Assembly: GCF_021088345.1 (NCBI RefSeq)
Contig: NZ_CP088156.1
Coordinates: forward strand, 7,741,001 to 7,805,000
Reading direction: 5' to 3'
Length of the DNA: 64,000 bases
From: Bradyrhizobium ontarionense
GTDB lineage: Bacteria; Pseudomonadota; Alphaproteobacteria; Rhizobiales; Xanthobacteraceae
Shown: positions 45,616 to 55,366 of the stretch, piece after piece
Numbering within the stretch: the first letter of the stretch is position 1
How the letters are laid out: each line of letters starts with the position of its first letter
Made by a program: the position numbers and the translations under genes
The notes under the pieces: generated by a model
Databases searched by the model: none
What the model was told of the DNA's origin: nothing
What the model saw: the letters and a program-made list of their open reading frames with translations, nothing else

Positions 45616-45660
45616 CCGTCGACTGGCATGCGAGGAGCGTGGCGCCGATGGTGCCCGCGG

Positions 45661-45840
45661 CCATCCTTCGAGACGCCCGCCCAAGGGCGGGCTCCTCAGG
45701 ATGAGGGCTGAATGCGTGGTGAGATCCAAGACTCTCCTCGTCGAGACTGCCGCTCGAGACCCTCATGGTGAGGAGCGCCGTGCGCCGACGCCAGCCAAGC
45801 CATTGATTCATCAGACGGCGCGTCTCGAACCATGAGGCCC
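45661..45840 (+). repeat. RPE-like repeat B, copy 4
   Basis: Starts CCATCCTTCGAGACGCCCGC, ends GCGCGTCTCGAACCATGAGG. It follows the DUF3280-like gene by 45 bp. Confidence 0.85.
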
Positions 45841-45959
45841 GGAATGCTGCGTCGGCCTCATAAGCTGTCGCCCGACTCAGATGCGCTCGGTCAGGCATGA
45901 CGGCGCATTCTCGCGGCGGACGACGCCCGAGCTTTGCTTGTCGATCGCCTCTCGAAAAA

Positions 45960-46334
45960 CAGAGAGGCGCAGGGAAGGCCGGGAGCCTGCCGCCCCCATG
46001 GCCCGCCTGCAGAAAAGAATGCAGGCGGCAGGTACCACAGGTTCGGCTGGGACATCCCGGCCCTCCCTGCGCGATGGTTTTCACGGTTGCTTCGCGTTCT
46101 CCCCGGTGCGCCGGGCTTTCTGGTCACCGTGCGCGACAACACGCTTCTCACGTGCCGCCGCGGGACATCGGCATCGGGATGCCAGGACCACGCGACTTGG
46201 CCGTACGCCGTGGCGCGTTCGTCCGCATGCTCTGGGCATCTATGCCCAATGCATGCTGCGCGCCGCCGGCGTCCACCGCATCCCACCTCCACGTTCGTGA
46301 CGACCGCGATACGCCCTCTCGATGAGGCGGGATG
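45960..46334 (+). repeat. Dispersed repeat C, copy 2
   Basis: It is related to 17627-18000 in inverted orientation. The open frames within it encode the same odd peptide (NAGGRYHRF) as the other copy and are not taken as genes. No gene is seen in 46335-46517. Confidence 0.75.
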
Positions 46335-46517
46335 CACGAAAATGTACGTCTGATTTTCTCGACAGGGCAATGGCTGTCGGGGTGCGACATATGAACCCGA
46401 CGGGCAGCGTGTAATCAGCCGTAGCGGATGGCCGCACAGACAGGGTAGAAACTGAGAAAAGATTGTAGACGTCGTAGCTCCGTGAGTTTGATCAACCAGC
46501 CAATGCTTCCTGGCTCA

Positions 46518-46727
46518 TCAATCCATTTTCTTCATTTCCTCGATAAATTTTGTCCATGAGATTTTCTTGCCGTTACCCTGACTAATTTTGCCATTGCACC
46601 ATTCTAATCCTGTTTTGGTAATATAGCAGTCTCCCAAGAAGCTTCCGTCGTTATCGCGAACCTCGAACTCAATACCTTTAGTCTTAACTTCCATTTCCAC
46701 GTTAAAATCTTTGATCCTCACTTCCAT
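46518..46727 (-). CDS. AT-rich small hypothetical protein, probably acquired
   Basis: The 69-residue basic/acidic protein contains VRDNDGSFLGDCYITKTGLEWC and ISWTKFIEEMKKMD, with no match I can name. Its base composition (roughly 40% GC) and codons (AAA, ATT, GAA) differ sharply from the 65% GC surroundings, and the flanking 80 bp are also AT-rich. This suggests horizontal gain. Repeat C lies on one side and fghA on the other. Confidence 0.65.
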   Translation of the reverse strand: MEVRIKDFNVEMEVKTKGIEFEVRDNDGSFLGDCYITKTGLEWCNGKISQGNGKKISWTKFIEEMKKMD

Positions 46728-46820
46728 AGTATTCTCCGTTGATATTTTGAGGCTGAAAGGGCGTCGGTAGATTCTCAGTTTATAGTATCAGTCAATTCTA
46801 GCTTCTGAAGCAGGCCGTCG

Positions 46821-47666
46821 TCAGCGCCCGAGCCGCGCCGCGTGCCAGCGCAGGTGATCGGCCATGTAGGTCGAGATGAAGTAGTAGCTGTGGTCGTAGC
46901 CCTCCTGCTTGCGCAGCAGCAGCGGGATGTTGGCCTTCTCGCACGCGGCCTTGAGCAACTCGGGGCGCAGCTGCTGGACCAGGAACTGGTCGGCATCGCC
47001 GACATCGACCAGCAGGTCGGAGACGCGCGCGCCATCCTCGATCAGCGCCACCGCGTCGTGCTTGCGCCAGGCGGCCTTGTCGGCGCCGAGATAGCCGCCC
47101 AGGGCCTTCTCGCCCCACGGCACCTGCGAGGGCGCCACGATCGGGGAGAACGCGCTTGCCGCGCGATAGCGGCTCGGATTGCGCAGTGCCACCGTCAGCG
47201 CGCCATGGCCGCCCATCGAGTGGCCCATCACCGATTGCCTTCGCGGGTCGACGGGGAAGTTCGCCGCGACCACGCTCGGCAGCTCCTCGGTGACATAGCT
47301 CCACATGCGGTAGTTCTTCGCGAACGGCTCCTGGGTCGCATCGACATAGAAACCGGCGCCGAGGCCGAAATCATAGGCATTGTTCGGATCGCCGGGCACG
47401 CCGTCGCCGCGCGGCGAGGTGTCGGGCGCGACGAAGACCAGGCCGAGCTCGGCGCAGGCGGCGCGGAACTCGCCCTTCTCGGTGACATTGGCGTGAGTGC
47501 AGGTCAGGCCCGACAGATACCACACGACGGGCAGCTTCGTGCCGTCGGCATGCGGCGGCACGAACACCGAGAACGTCATCTCGGTCTTCGTCTCCTGGCT
47601 GGCATGCCGGTACACGCCCTGGACGCCGCCATGGGACTTGTTCTGGGAGACGGTCGTGAGCGTCAT
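46821..47666 (-). CDS. fghA: S-formylglutathione hydrolase
   Basis: The 281-residue esterase D-family enzyme has YLSGLTCTHANVTEKGEFR, typical of FGH, the nucleophile elbow GHSMGGHGAL near 146 and the C-terminal catalytic His in YDHSYYFIS. It hydrolyses S-formylglutathione to formate and glutathione, completing the route begun by XoxF, GFA and AdhC. It lies 61 bp downstream of the response-regulator gene on the same strand, so it may be co-transcribed with its regulator. Confidence 0.95.
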   Translation of the reverse strand: MTLTTVSQNKSHGGVQGVYRHASQETKTEMTFSVFVPPHADGTKLPVVWYLSGLTCTHANVTEKGEFRAACAELGLVFVAPDTSPRGDGVPGDPNNAYDFGLGAGFYVDATQEPFAKNYRMWSYVTEELPSVVAANFPVDPRRQSVMGHSMGGHGALTVALRNPSRYRAASAFSPIVAPSQVPWGEKALGGYLGADKAAWRKHDAVALIEDGARVSDLLVDVGDADQFLVQQLRPELLKAACEKANIPLLLRKQEGYDHSYYFISTYMADHLRWHAARLGR

Positions 47667-47727
47667 GGGATCACCTGTCAGAAAAGATATGGGAGCGGCG
47701 GAAAGCACCGCGCCGCCAGGTCGCGAG

Positions 47728-48348
47728 TCAAGCGACGCCGTTCTCGATGGCCAAACGCACCAGCTCGCCGGACGTTCTGACGCCGAGCTTCTGGCGTATG
47801 ATCGAGGACGTATTGGCGACGGTCTTGTAGGACGAGTGGATCAGCCAGGCAATCTCCGAGAGGCTCTTGCCGGCGCTGAGCAGCCTGAGGATCTCGAGCT
47901 CGCGCGAGGTCAGCTTGGTCAGCGGGCTCTGCGCGACGGCCGCGCCCGCAAACGCGATGCTGCGCGCAATGGAGGGCGGCAGATAGCTGCCGCCGCGCGC
48001 GACTTCGCGGATCGCTTCGGCGAGGTCGTTCGGGTCGCCGCTCTTCGACACGTAGCCCTTGGCGCCGAGGTCGATGGCGCGCGCCGCGAACACCGGATCG
48101 TCGTTCATGCTGAACATGATCAGGCGGGCGGTCGGATCGCGTGCCAGGATGCGGCGCGCCAGCTCGAAGCCTGAGACCGTCGGCAGGTTGATGTCGACCA
48201 CGCTGACGTCCGGCCGGCGCGCGATGAAGCTCGCCTCGCCGCTCTCGGCATCGGATGCTTCGAGCAGCTCGAGGTCCGGATCGGTCGACAGCAGGGCACG
48301 GCAACCCGATGCCACGATGGGATGGTCGTCAACGATCAGAACGCGCAT
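47728..48348 (-). CDS. NarL/LuxR-type response regulator (FlhR-like)
   Basis: The 206-residue protein has a receiver domain with acidic pair VDDHP, phospho-Asp in SVVDINLP near 52 and the Lys in YVSKSG. The LuxR HTH is at about 143-200 (LTSRELEILRLLSAGKSLSEIAWLI). The partner kinase is divergent. In Paracoccus the FlhSR pair controls formaldehyde and methanol oxidation genes; the position next to fghA supports the same role here (inference). Confidence 0.88.
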   Translation of the reverse strand: MRVLIVDDHPIVASGCRALLSTDPDLELLEASDAESGEASFIARRPDVSVVDINLPTVSGFELARRILARDPTARLIMFSMNDDPVFAARAIDLGAKGYVSKSGDPNDLAEAIREVARGGSYLPPSIARSIAFAGAAVAQSPLTKLTSRELEILRLLSAGKSLSEIAWLIHSSYKTVANTSSIIRQKLGVRTSGELVRLAIENGVA

Positions 48349-48502
48349 GGCCTTGGGGTCCCTGACGTCTGCATCGCGTCATTGTTGCGGTGCATCAAAG
48401 ATGCATCCTGCGCGATGTTGGGTCATGCTGCGATTAGATCGCTCGCGGATTTGTCTGTCAATGTGAGCGCGCAGGAAACACGGTGGCGTCGAGGCGAAGA
48501 AA

Positions 48503-49852
48503 ATGTGGCAGAAATTATCGTTGCGGGCGCGCATCAACCTGCTGCTGGCGCTGGTTCTGGCGCTGGGGCTCGCCATCAACATCGGTCGTCTCGCGCTGGA
48601 AGCCGCGCCCCGCGTCCTGGCCGAGGATCAGAGCGTCATCCGCCTCGCCCGCGCCTTCGTCGAAACCATCATGGACGAGGTCAATGACGCGCCGGACCCG
48701 GATGCCCGGCTGAACCGGATCGTCGGCGATCTCGGGCAGCTGCGGCATGTCAGCGTGACGCGACAGGCGATGCCGGAGCCGATGCGGCCGTCGCCGGGCG
48801 CGGGTCGCGCGGCACCGGCCTGGTTCATCGCGCTGGTGCATCCGGACAAGACCTCGGTGAGCATGCCGGTGATCGTCGCCGGGAAGGGCGATACGCTGGT
48901 GATCACGTCGCACCCGGACGACGAGATCGCCGAGATCTGGGACGGGATCGTCACCCAGCTCGTCGTCGGCTCGCTGATCGGCGTGGCCCTGTTCGGGATC
49001 ACGATGCTCGTGGTCGGTCGCGCCCTGGCGCCGCTTGCGGATCTGTCGGATGCGATGAGCCGGATCGAGGCCGGCGCCTATGATTCCCGCGTCAAGCCGG
49101 GCGGCGCGCCGGAGCTCGCCGCGCTCTGTGGCAAGCTCAACCATCTCGCCGGCGCGCTCGGCGAGGCTGTCGAGGAGAAGCGGCGCCTCGCGGAGCGCAC
49201 CGTGTCGCTGCAGGACATCGAGCGCAAGGAGATCGCGCGCGAGCTGCATGACGAGTTCGGGCCGCATCTATTCGCGCTGCGCGCGCATGCCAGCGCGCTG
49301 ATGCGGCTATCCGAGACCGACACCCCGCCCGACATGGTGGCGCTGCGCCGGCATGGCCAGGCGATCCTCGACCAGGTCAACGCCGTGCAGCAGTTCAACC
49401 GCCGCATCCTGGAACGGCTGCGCCCGGTTGGGCTCGCCGAACTCGGCCTGCGCGAGGCGCTCGGCGCGCTGGTGCGGCTGTGGCGGGAGTCGCGGCCGGA
49501 GATCGTGATCGAGACCAGATTTACCGACACCGTCGTGCGCAGCAACGAGACCGCCGAGCTGACGATCTACCGCGTGGTGCAGGAAGCATTGACCAACGTG
49601 TTCCGTCACGCCGATGCCACCGCGGTCGACGTCACCATCGAGCCGCTGCAGCAGACCATGGCGGGCCACCGCCGCAGCTACACGCGGGTGCGCGTGCGCG
49701 ACGACGGCCGCGGGCTGAAGCCCGAGCACAAGCTCGGCTTCGGCCTCGTCGGCATGCGCGAGCGGCTGCTGGCGCTCGGCGGCACATTGACCGTGGCTTC
49801 GACCGGCGCGGGCGTCACGATCGAGGCGATGGTGCCGGCTGATGCGGCGTAG
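48503..49852 (+). CDS. HisKA_3-type sensor histidine kinase (FlhS-like)
   Basis: The 449-residue kinase has a first membrane segment (LLLALVLALGLAINI), a periplasmic region of about 130 residues, a second segment (QLVVGSLIGVALFGITMLVVG) and a HAMP linker. The HisKA_3 box is KEIARELHDEFGPHLFALR near 247 with the phospho-His, and the ATPase domain has EALTNVFRHADA and VRDDGRGL. It is cognate to the divergent response regulator. The signal sensed (formaldehyde, redox, lanthanide) cannot be read from sequence. Confidence 0.9.
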   Translation: MWQKLSLRARINLLLALVLALGLAINIGRLALEAAPRVLAEDQSVIRLARAFVETIMDEVNDAPDPDARLNRIVGDLGQLRHVSVTRQAMPEPMRPSPGAGRAAPAWFIALVHPDKTSVSMPVIVAGKGDTLVITSHPDDEIAEIWDGIVTQLVVGSLIGVALFGITMLVVGRALAPLADLSDAMSRIEAGAYDSRVKPGGAPELAALCGKLNHLAGALGEAVEEKRRLAERTVSLQDIERKEIARELHDEFGPHLFALRAHASALMRLSETDTPPDMVALRRHGQAILDQVNAVQQFNRRILERLRPVGLAELGLREALGALVRLWRESRPEIVIETRFTDTVVRSNETAELTIYRVVQEALTNVFRHADATAVDVTIEPLQQTMAGHRRSYTRVRVRDDGRGLKPEHKLGFGLVGMRERLLALGGTLTVASTGAGVTIEAMVPADAA

Positions 49853-50065
49853 GCCGGACCGGTACAGCTGTCGTCCTCGTCGTTGACGGCGCGTCGGGCC
49901 ATCCAGCTTGCGCCCCTGCGGTGCATCGTCGTCAGCACGGCCTCGGGTTGGAACATCGCCTCACCTTCACGATTGCCAAAGCGGGACGTGCGCCGGCTGC
50001 GGTTTGCACGTTCTCGCCTTCCTCGCGTCCGAGGAGAACAGAGCTGCGGCAAACAGGGACGAGCC

Positions 50066-50254
50066 ATGGGACAAATCGACGAATTGGGTCTGCAGCAACG
50101 CATCCGTGACCGCGCCCACGCGCTGTGGGAGCAGTCCGGGCGGCCGGAGGGCCGTCAGGATGAGTTCTGGCACCAGGCCGAGCACGATATCCAGGAGATG
50201 GAGCAGTTGCACGAGGAGGCCACCGCACCCCCGCCGACGATGCTGCCGGGTTGA
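50066..50254 (+). CDS. DUF2934-family small protein
   Basis: The 62-residue protein contains IRDRAHALWEQSGRPEGRQDEFWHQAEHDI, the DUF2934 pattern (R-A-x2-x-W-E-x-x-G-R-P-x-G). Such proteins are widespread in rhizobia, often near stress genes, with unknown function. The 213 bp upstream of it show no gene. Confidence 0.8.
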   Translation: MGQIDELGLQQRIRDRAHALWEQSGRPEGRQDEFWHQAEHDIQEMEQLHEEATAPPPTMLPG

Positions 50255-50313
50255 ATGCCGTGCGTAGCGCGTGGGCACGGCTAGCGATCCTCAAGCGATC
50301 AAAGGACCAACTG

Positions 50314-50469
50314 ATGAGCAAGGAAACACCGAAGGATGATCCGCGCCAGCAGACCGACGAGGGATCGGTGAAGCAGACCGACAAGCCCTGGGCCGGAAAC
50401 CCGGAGAAGGAACAGCGCTCCGATTCCGCCAAGGACCTGGAGAAGTGGGCTGAGACCAAGACCCACTGA
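50314..50469 (+). CDS. Small hydrophilic hypothetical protein
   Basis: The 51-residue protein is very polar (MSKETPKDDPRQQTDEGS...) and probably disordered. AAGGA sits 8 bp before the ATG. It follows the DUF2934 gene by 59 bp and may be co-transcribed. No family is recognised. Confidence 0.6.
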   Translation: MSKETPKDDPRQQTDEGSVKQTDKPWAGNPEKEQRSDSAKDLEKWAETKTH

Positions 50470-50632
50470 TGTGCGCGTGCTTTGCGCGTCAGCGAGCCCA
50501 TTGGCCAACCCTGGTCTGCCGGACTGCCGTCACCAAGGGCGCAATCCGGGATTTCACCGGCTGGCGCGCGCAGTTGTTGGTCGAGAAGGGCATCCGCTGA
50601 TGATCACCCGTGACGAGAGCTCGCGTCGGATT

Positions 50633-50648
50633 TGTCGGATGTCCGACA
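50633..50648. promoter_or_regulatory. NifA-type upstream site (TGT-N10-ACA), unassigned
   Basis: TGTCGGATGTCCGACA is a perfect palindrome with the TGTCG core seen at the other nif-region sites. It is downstream of the Bfd-like gene, and I find no -24/-12 sequence at a usual distance. Confidence 0.45.
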
Positions 50649-50685
50649 GCGCGCGATGCGACACGTCGCGCGCTCCGTCGTCTCG

Positions 50686-50928
50686 TCATGCAAAGGACAT
50701 CTGCTCGCACGGCGCGGGCTCGACCTGCACCGGCCAGATGGAAGCGGCGGCCGTGTCGCCCTGCCGCTCGTCGAGAATGCGCTTCACGGAGCGCGAGCAG
50801 AGGCCGCACTGAACCGCGCAGCCGAGACAGTCATAGACTTGTGCCGGCGACCCGAAGGTGATGTCGGCCGTCGTGACGATGTCGCGAATGGCCGTGTCGC
50901 TGATGACGTTGCAGGAACAAATGATCAT
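50686..50928 (-). CDS. Bacterioferritin-associated ferredoxin-like [2Fe-2S] protein
   Basis: The 80-residue Bfd-type protein has four ligand cysteines arranged CSCNV near the start and VYDCLGCAVQCGLC in the middle. Bfd releases iron from bacterioferritin; Bfd-like domains are also found in NifU. A sigma54 promoter lies 28 bp upstream, so expression under nitrogen fixation is likely and the protein may supply iron or electrons for nitrogenase assembly (inference). ATG 50928 is the family start. Confidence 0.85.
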   Translation of the reverse strand: MIICSCNVISDTAIRDIVTTADITFGSPAQVYDCLGCAVQCGLCSRSVKRILDERQGDTAAASIWPVQVEPAPCEQMSFA

Positions 50929-50955
50929 GGCTGTTGCTCGCTTCTGCAAACAATA

Positions 50956-50971
50956 AGCAACCGGGATGCCA
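50956..50971 (-). promoter_or_regulatory. Sigma54 -24/-12 promoter of the Bfd-like gene
   Basis: On the minus strand TGGCATCCCGGTTGCT matches TGGCAC-N5-TTGCW with one core mismatch. It ends 27 bp before the ATG. No TGT-N10-ACA site is visible within 150 bp upstream. Confidence 0.75.
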
Positions 50972-51022
50972 ACGGCGCCGCGCGGAAAAGCGGCTAATCA
51001 GAATCGTTCGAAACTGCTGGGA

Positions 51023-51886
51023 TCAGCGCGAGCGGGCCGGCGCGGCGCCGGTCGCGCCCTTGCGGGCGCGATCAACCGCGTGCTGGCGGATTGCAGCGAG
51101 TGTGGCCTGCGCGAGCGCCTGGCCACGCGCGTCGATGCCGGTCCATTGCGCGTGGCGGCCGCGCGGGTCGATCTCGCCGAGCGCGATACCGGCCGGTACG
51201 TCGCTGCCGTCGCGGACGATGCCGCGCAGGATGCCGTCGTAGGGCGCGGTGACGGGGGCGCCCGAGAGATGGCCGACGACGAAGCCTTTGTAGATGCGCG
51301 TGCCGATTTCGACCGGCGTGTGCCAGCGGCCCTCATAGGGCGAATGCACCAGACGCTCGGCCCCGACGCCGCCGAGCTCGCCGACATCATCCTTCGCCAG
51401 GGTCCAGCCGTCGCGCACGATCTGCCCGAGCCGGTCCGGCCGGGTCTCGATGGCCACATCGCAATTGGCCGACGGCGAGAAGCCCGGGCCGATGCCGATC
51501 GACAGCCGCGTCATGCCGCGCAGGTCGGGGGTCACATCGCGTGTCTGCATGCGCGCGTCGATCAGCACGTCGATTGCGCGGACCGGCAAGAGATCGAGCA
51601 GCCCGAGCCAGGTGACGAGCACGTGCTGCGGGGCGCGCAGCGCCTTGAACACCTCCATCGTGCTCTCGATGCGCTCACCGATCACGTTGTCGATGCAGGT
51701 GTAGTCGCCATACAGGGCATCGTGGAAGGCCATCTTGCGGCGCATGACCGGCGGATTGGGATCGTGCGACAGCACCACGCAATAGCCGGCGCGATGCAGG
51801 TGGACGCCGAGCGCCGAAGCCGTCTCGTTGGTCCCCAGCACCACCGCGAAGCCGAGTGCTGCATTCGTCCCCATGTCTTGGTCCAT
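51023..51886 (-). CDS. Molybdenum hydroxylase accessory protein, EF2563/YqeB-like
   Basis: The 287-residue protein has a Rossmann-like start (ALGFAVVLGTNETASALGVHLHRAGYCVVL), then VLIDARMQTRDV and GIGPGFSPSANCDVAIETRPDRLG, the pattern of the selenium-dependent molybdenum hydroxylase accessory family. ATG 51886 and 51874 are both possible. It is divergent from fixR and has its own sigma54-like promoter, placing it in the nitrogen-fixation regulon. A role in molybdenum or cofactor handling is inference. Confidence 0.75.
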   Translation of the reverse strand: MDQDMGTNAALGFAVVLGTNETASALGVHLHRAGYCVVLSHDPNPPVMRRKMAFHDALYGDYTCIDNVIGERIESTMEVFKALRAPQHVLVTWLGLLDLLPVRAIDVLIDARMQTRDVTPDLRGMTRLSIGIGPGFSPSANCDVAIETRPDRLGQIVRDGWTLAKDDVGELGGVGAERLVHSPYEGRWHTPVEIGTRIYKGFVVGHLSGAPVTAPYDGILRGIVRDGSDVPAGIALGEIDPRGRHAQWTGIDARGQALAQATLAAIRQHAVDRARKGATGAAPARSR

Positions 51887-51961
51887 ACAGCGTTGGGTCT
51901 CGCGGCTGATTCTTTCTTGAGACTGGAAAGCCTGATTCCAGTTCGGATGGCCTGCTCGTCG

Positions 51962-51977
51962 AGCAAGAGTTGGACCA
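51962..51977 (-). promoter_or_regulatory. Sigma54-like promoter of the EF2563-like gene
   Basis: On the minus strand TGGTCCAACTCTTGCT keeps the GG and TTGCT elements at the right spacing, with mismatches at the fourth and fifth positions. It lies 76 bp before the start codon and about 95 bp from the TGT-N10-ACA site at 52072. Confidence 0.55.
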
Positions 51978-52071
51978 TCGCCAAGGCTCTTCAAAAAGAG
52001 CCGCGGTTTGAAGGCCTTGCGACCGGCGCGGCGGAAAGCCGACGCTGGACATGGTGCTGAATCGGCCAACT

Positions 52072-52087
52072 TGTCGGGAACGCGACA
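52072..52087. promoter_or_regulatory. NifA/RegR-type upstream activator site of fixR
   Basis: TGTCGGGAACGCGACA, inside a perfect TTGTCG/CGACAA inverted repeat, is centred about 65 bp upstream of the predicted fixR transcription start. This resembles the B. japonicum fixR-nifA upstream element near -68 that RegR binds. It also fits TGT-N10-ACA. Confidence 0.7.
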
Positions 52088-52117
52088 ATGAGATGCGGCT
52101 TTGCGCGTGATTTTCGC

Positions 52118-52133
52118 TGGCCCGGATTCTGCA
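52118..52133 (+). promoter_or_regulatory. Sigma54 -24/-12 promoter of fixR-nifA
   Basis: TGGCCCGGATTCTGCA matches TGGCAC-N5-TTGCW in the GG and GC elements. It gives a leader of about 135 nt before fixR, as expected from the known NifA-autoregulated fixR-nifA promoter of Bradyrhizobium. Confidence 0.78.
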
Positions 52134-52280
52134 CAACCACCGCATGGCGATACCACAGGCTGCTCAGATCAATCTGCGGATGCCGAGAGCCCGCAAATCC
52201 CGGATGGGCGAGTTCAGCAGACGATTATCGACAGCCGGGGCCGGAACTGGTGCATCGGCCCATGATCAGGACCGCATGAG

Positions 52281-53129
52281 GTGAGCCTCGATCTCGACCA
52301 GGACGTCCGCGAGCCTGCCGCCGAAGCGGCTGCGGCGATCGAGTCGTGTCCGTTTCACCGGGATCTCGCGGCCGCCGAGCGGCCGGGGCGGACTGAGCAG
52401 AGAACGCTGGTGCTCACCGGCGGTTCGCGCGGCATCGGTCATGCCACCGCCAGGCTGTTCTCCGACGCCGGCTGGCGCATCCTCACCTGCTCGCGCCAGC
52501 CGTTCGACGGCGCTCGTTGTCCGTGGGATTCGGGTGCAGACAACCATGTCCAGTTCGACCTGAGTGACCGCGCGGCGATCCCGCGCGCGATTGCGGAGAT
52601 CAAGGGCAAACTCGACGGTGCGCCGCTTCATGCCCTGATCAACAACGCCGCGATCTCGCCGAAAACCGGCGACGGCGGCCGGCTCGACTCGCTCTCGACC
52701 CCGGTCGAGACCTGGATGACCGTCTTCCATGTCAATTTCCTCGGCCCGATCCTGCTGGCGCGCGGGCTGTTCGAGGAGCTGAAGCGCGGGCAGGGCGCTG
52801 TCGTGAACGTGACGTCGATCGCCGGCACCCGCGTCCATCCCTTTGCCGGCACGGCCTACGCAACCTCCAAGGCGGCGCTCGCCTGCCTGACCCGCGAGAT
52901 GGCGCACGACTTCGCGCCGCATGGCATTCGCGTCAACGCCATCGCGCCCGGCGAGATCAAGACCGAGATGGTGTCGCCGGAGACCGAGGCGCGGTTCTCG
53001 CCGCTGATCCCGATGCGCCGGATCGGTGCGCCGGAAGAGGTCGCCAAGGTGCTGTTCTTCCTCTGCTCGGACGCCGCGAGCTACGTGACCGGCGAGGAGA
53101 TCCAGATCAACGGAGGGCAGCACCTGTAG
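52281..53129 (+). CDS. fixR: FixR, SDR-family oxidoreductase upstream of nifA
   Basis: The 282-residue short-chain dehydrogenase has LVLTGGSRGIGHATARLF for cofactor binding, NNAAIS, the Ser in VTSIAGT, YATSK with catalytic Tyr/Lys and a C-terminal GEEIQINGGQHL. Gene order fixR-nifA is the Bradyrhizobium hallmark; FixR's substrate is unknown and it is dispensable for fixation in B. japonicum. GTG start with CAGGA 9 bp upstream. A 392-bp spacer separates it from nifA. Confidence 0.92.
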   Translation: MSLDLDQDVREPAAEAAAAIESCPFHRDLAAAERPGRTEQRTLVLTGGSRGIGHATARLFSDAGWRILTCSRQPFDGARCPWDSGADNHVQFDLSDRAAIPRAIAEIKGKLDGAPLHALINNAAISPKTGDGGRLDSLSTPVETWMTVFHVNFLGPILLARGLFEELKRGQGAVVNVTSIAGTRVHPFAGTAYATSKAALACLTREMAHDFAPHGIRVNAIAPGEIKTEMVSPETEARFSPLIPMRRIGAPEEVAKVLFFLCSDAASYVTGEEIQINGGQHL

Positions 53130-53521
53130 GTCGATCGGAGCACGGCGCTGTCTACACGTTGATGTGAAGAGGCGCGCGGGGTTGGCTGCTGCACCACTCG
53201 AGTTCCACGGAAGGGTGGAAAGTTGCTGTTCAGCTTTACCGCTTGCGATCATCTCGCAACAGCGCGCGCGGCGTTCGACGGTTAGGTGTCGGTCAGACAA
53301 CACGAATTGCAGGGGCCGTTTGGCTCCTCGGCTGGCCCTGCGCCGCACGCGCGGCGCGGGGTGCAAACTAATTTGTTAACACCATGAAGTTCTGCAGCTT
53401 TTCTATTCCTTTCGTGCCCACTACTTCTGCGGCAATGCAGCAAAGTTAGGCACGACAATCATCCGCAGTTGGGGGAGGATGTTAGAACGCGTACAAACAC
53501 GAGCGGTCTGAAGGAGCGTCC
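53130..53521. other. fixR-nifA spacer
   Basis: The 392-bp spacer has no gene. It holds a TGT-N10-ACA site at 53287-53302 but no convincing -24/-12 element, and GGAG ahead of the nifA GTG. It may contribute to post-transcriptional or secondary control of nifA. Confidence 0.5.
53287..53302. promoter_or_regulatory. TGT-N10-ACA site in the fixR-nifA spacer
   Basis: TGTCGGTCAGACAACA fits the NifA consensus and has the local TGTCG core. Without a promoter at normal distance its function is uncertain. Confidence 0.4.
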
Positions 53522-55282
<1,761 letters not shown>

Positions 55283-55304
55283 GCGGGCTTTGCTCGCAGC
55301 TGCT

Positions 55305-55331
55305 AAAGGGCGCGCTCGGCGCGCCCTTTTT
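55305..55331 (+). terminator. Rho-independent terminator of fixR-nifA
   Basis: An 11-bp stem (AAAGGGCGCGC/GCGCGCCCTTT, TCG loop) with a run of five T lies 23 bp after the nifA stop. Confidence 0.92.
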
Positions 55332-55366
55332 GCGTTTTGGACATTGCGCCAGCTTCAAACTTCGGC

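Noticed and set aside
50469..50600. 43-residue frame overlapping the end of the small hydrophilic gene (TGATG junction)
   Set aside because: No ribosome binding site and no recognisable family; too weak to list as a gene.
53318..53336. Possible -24/-12 sequence in the fixR-nifA spacer
   Set aside because: The GG and GC elements are not at the 10-bp spacing and the -12 box does not match TTGC.
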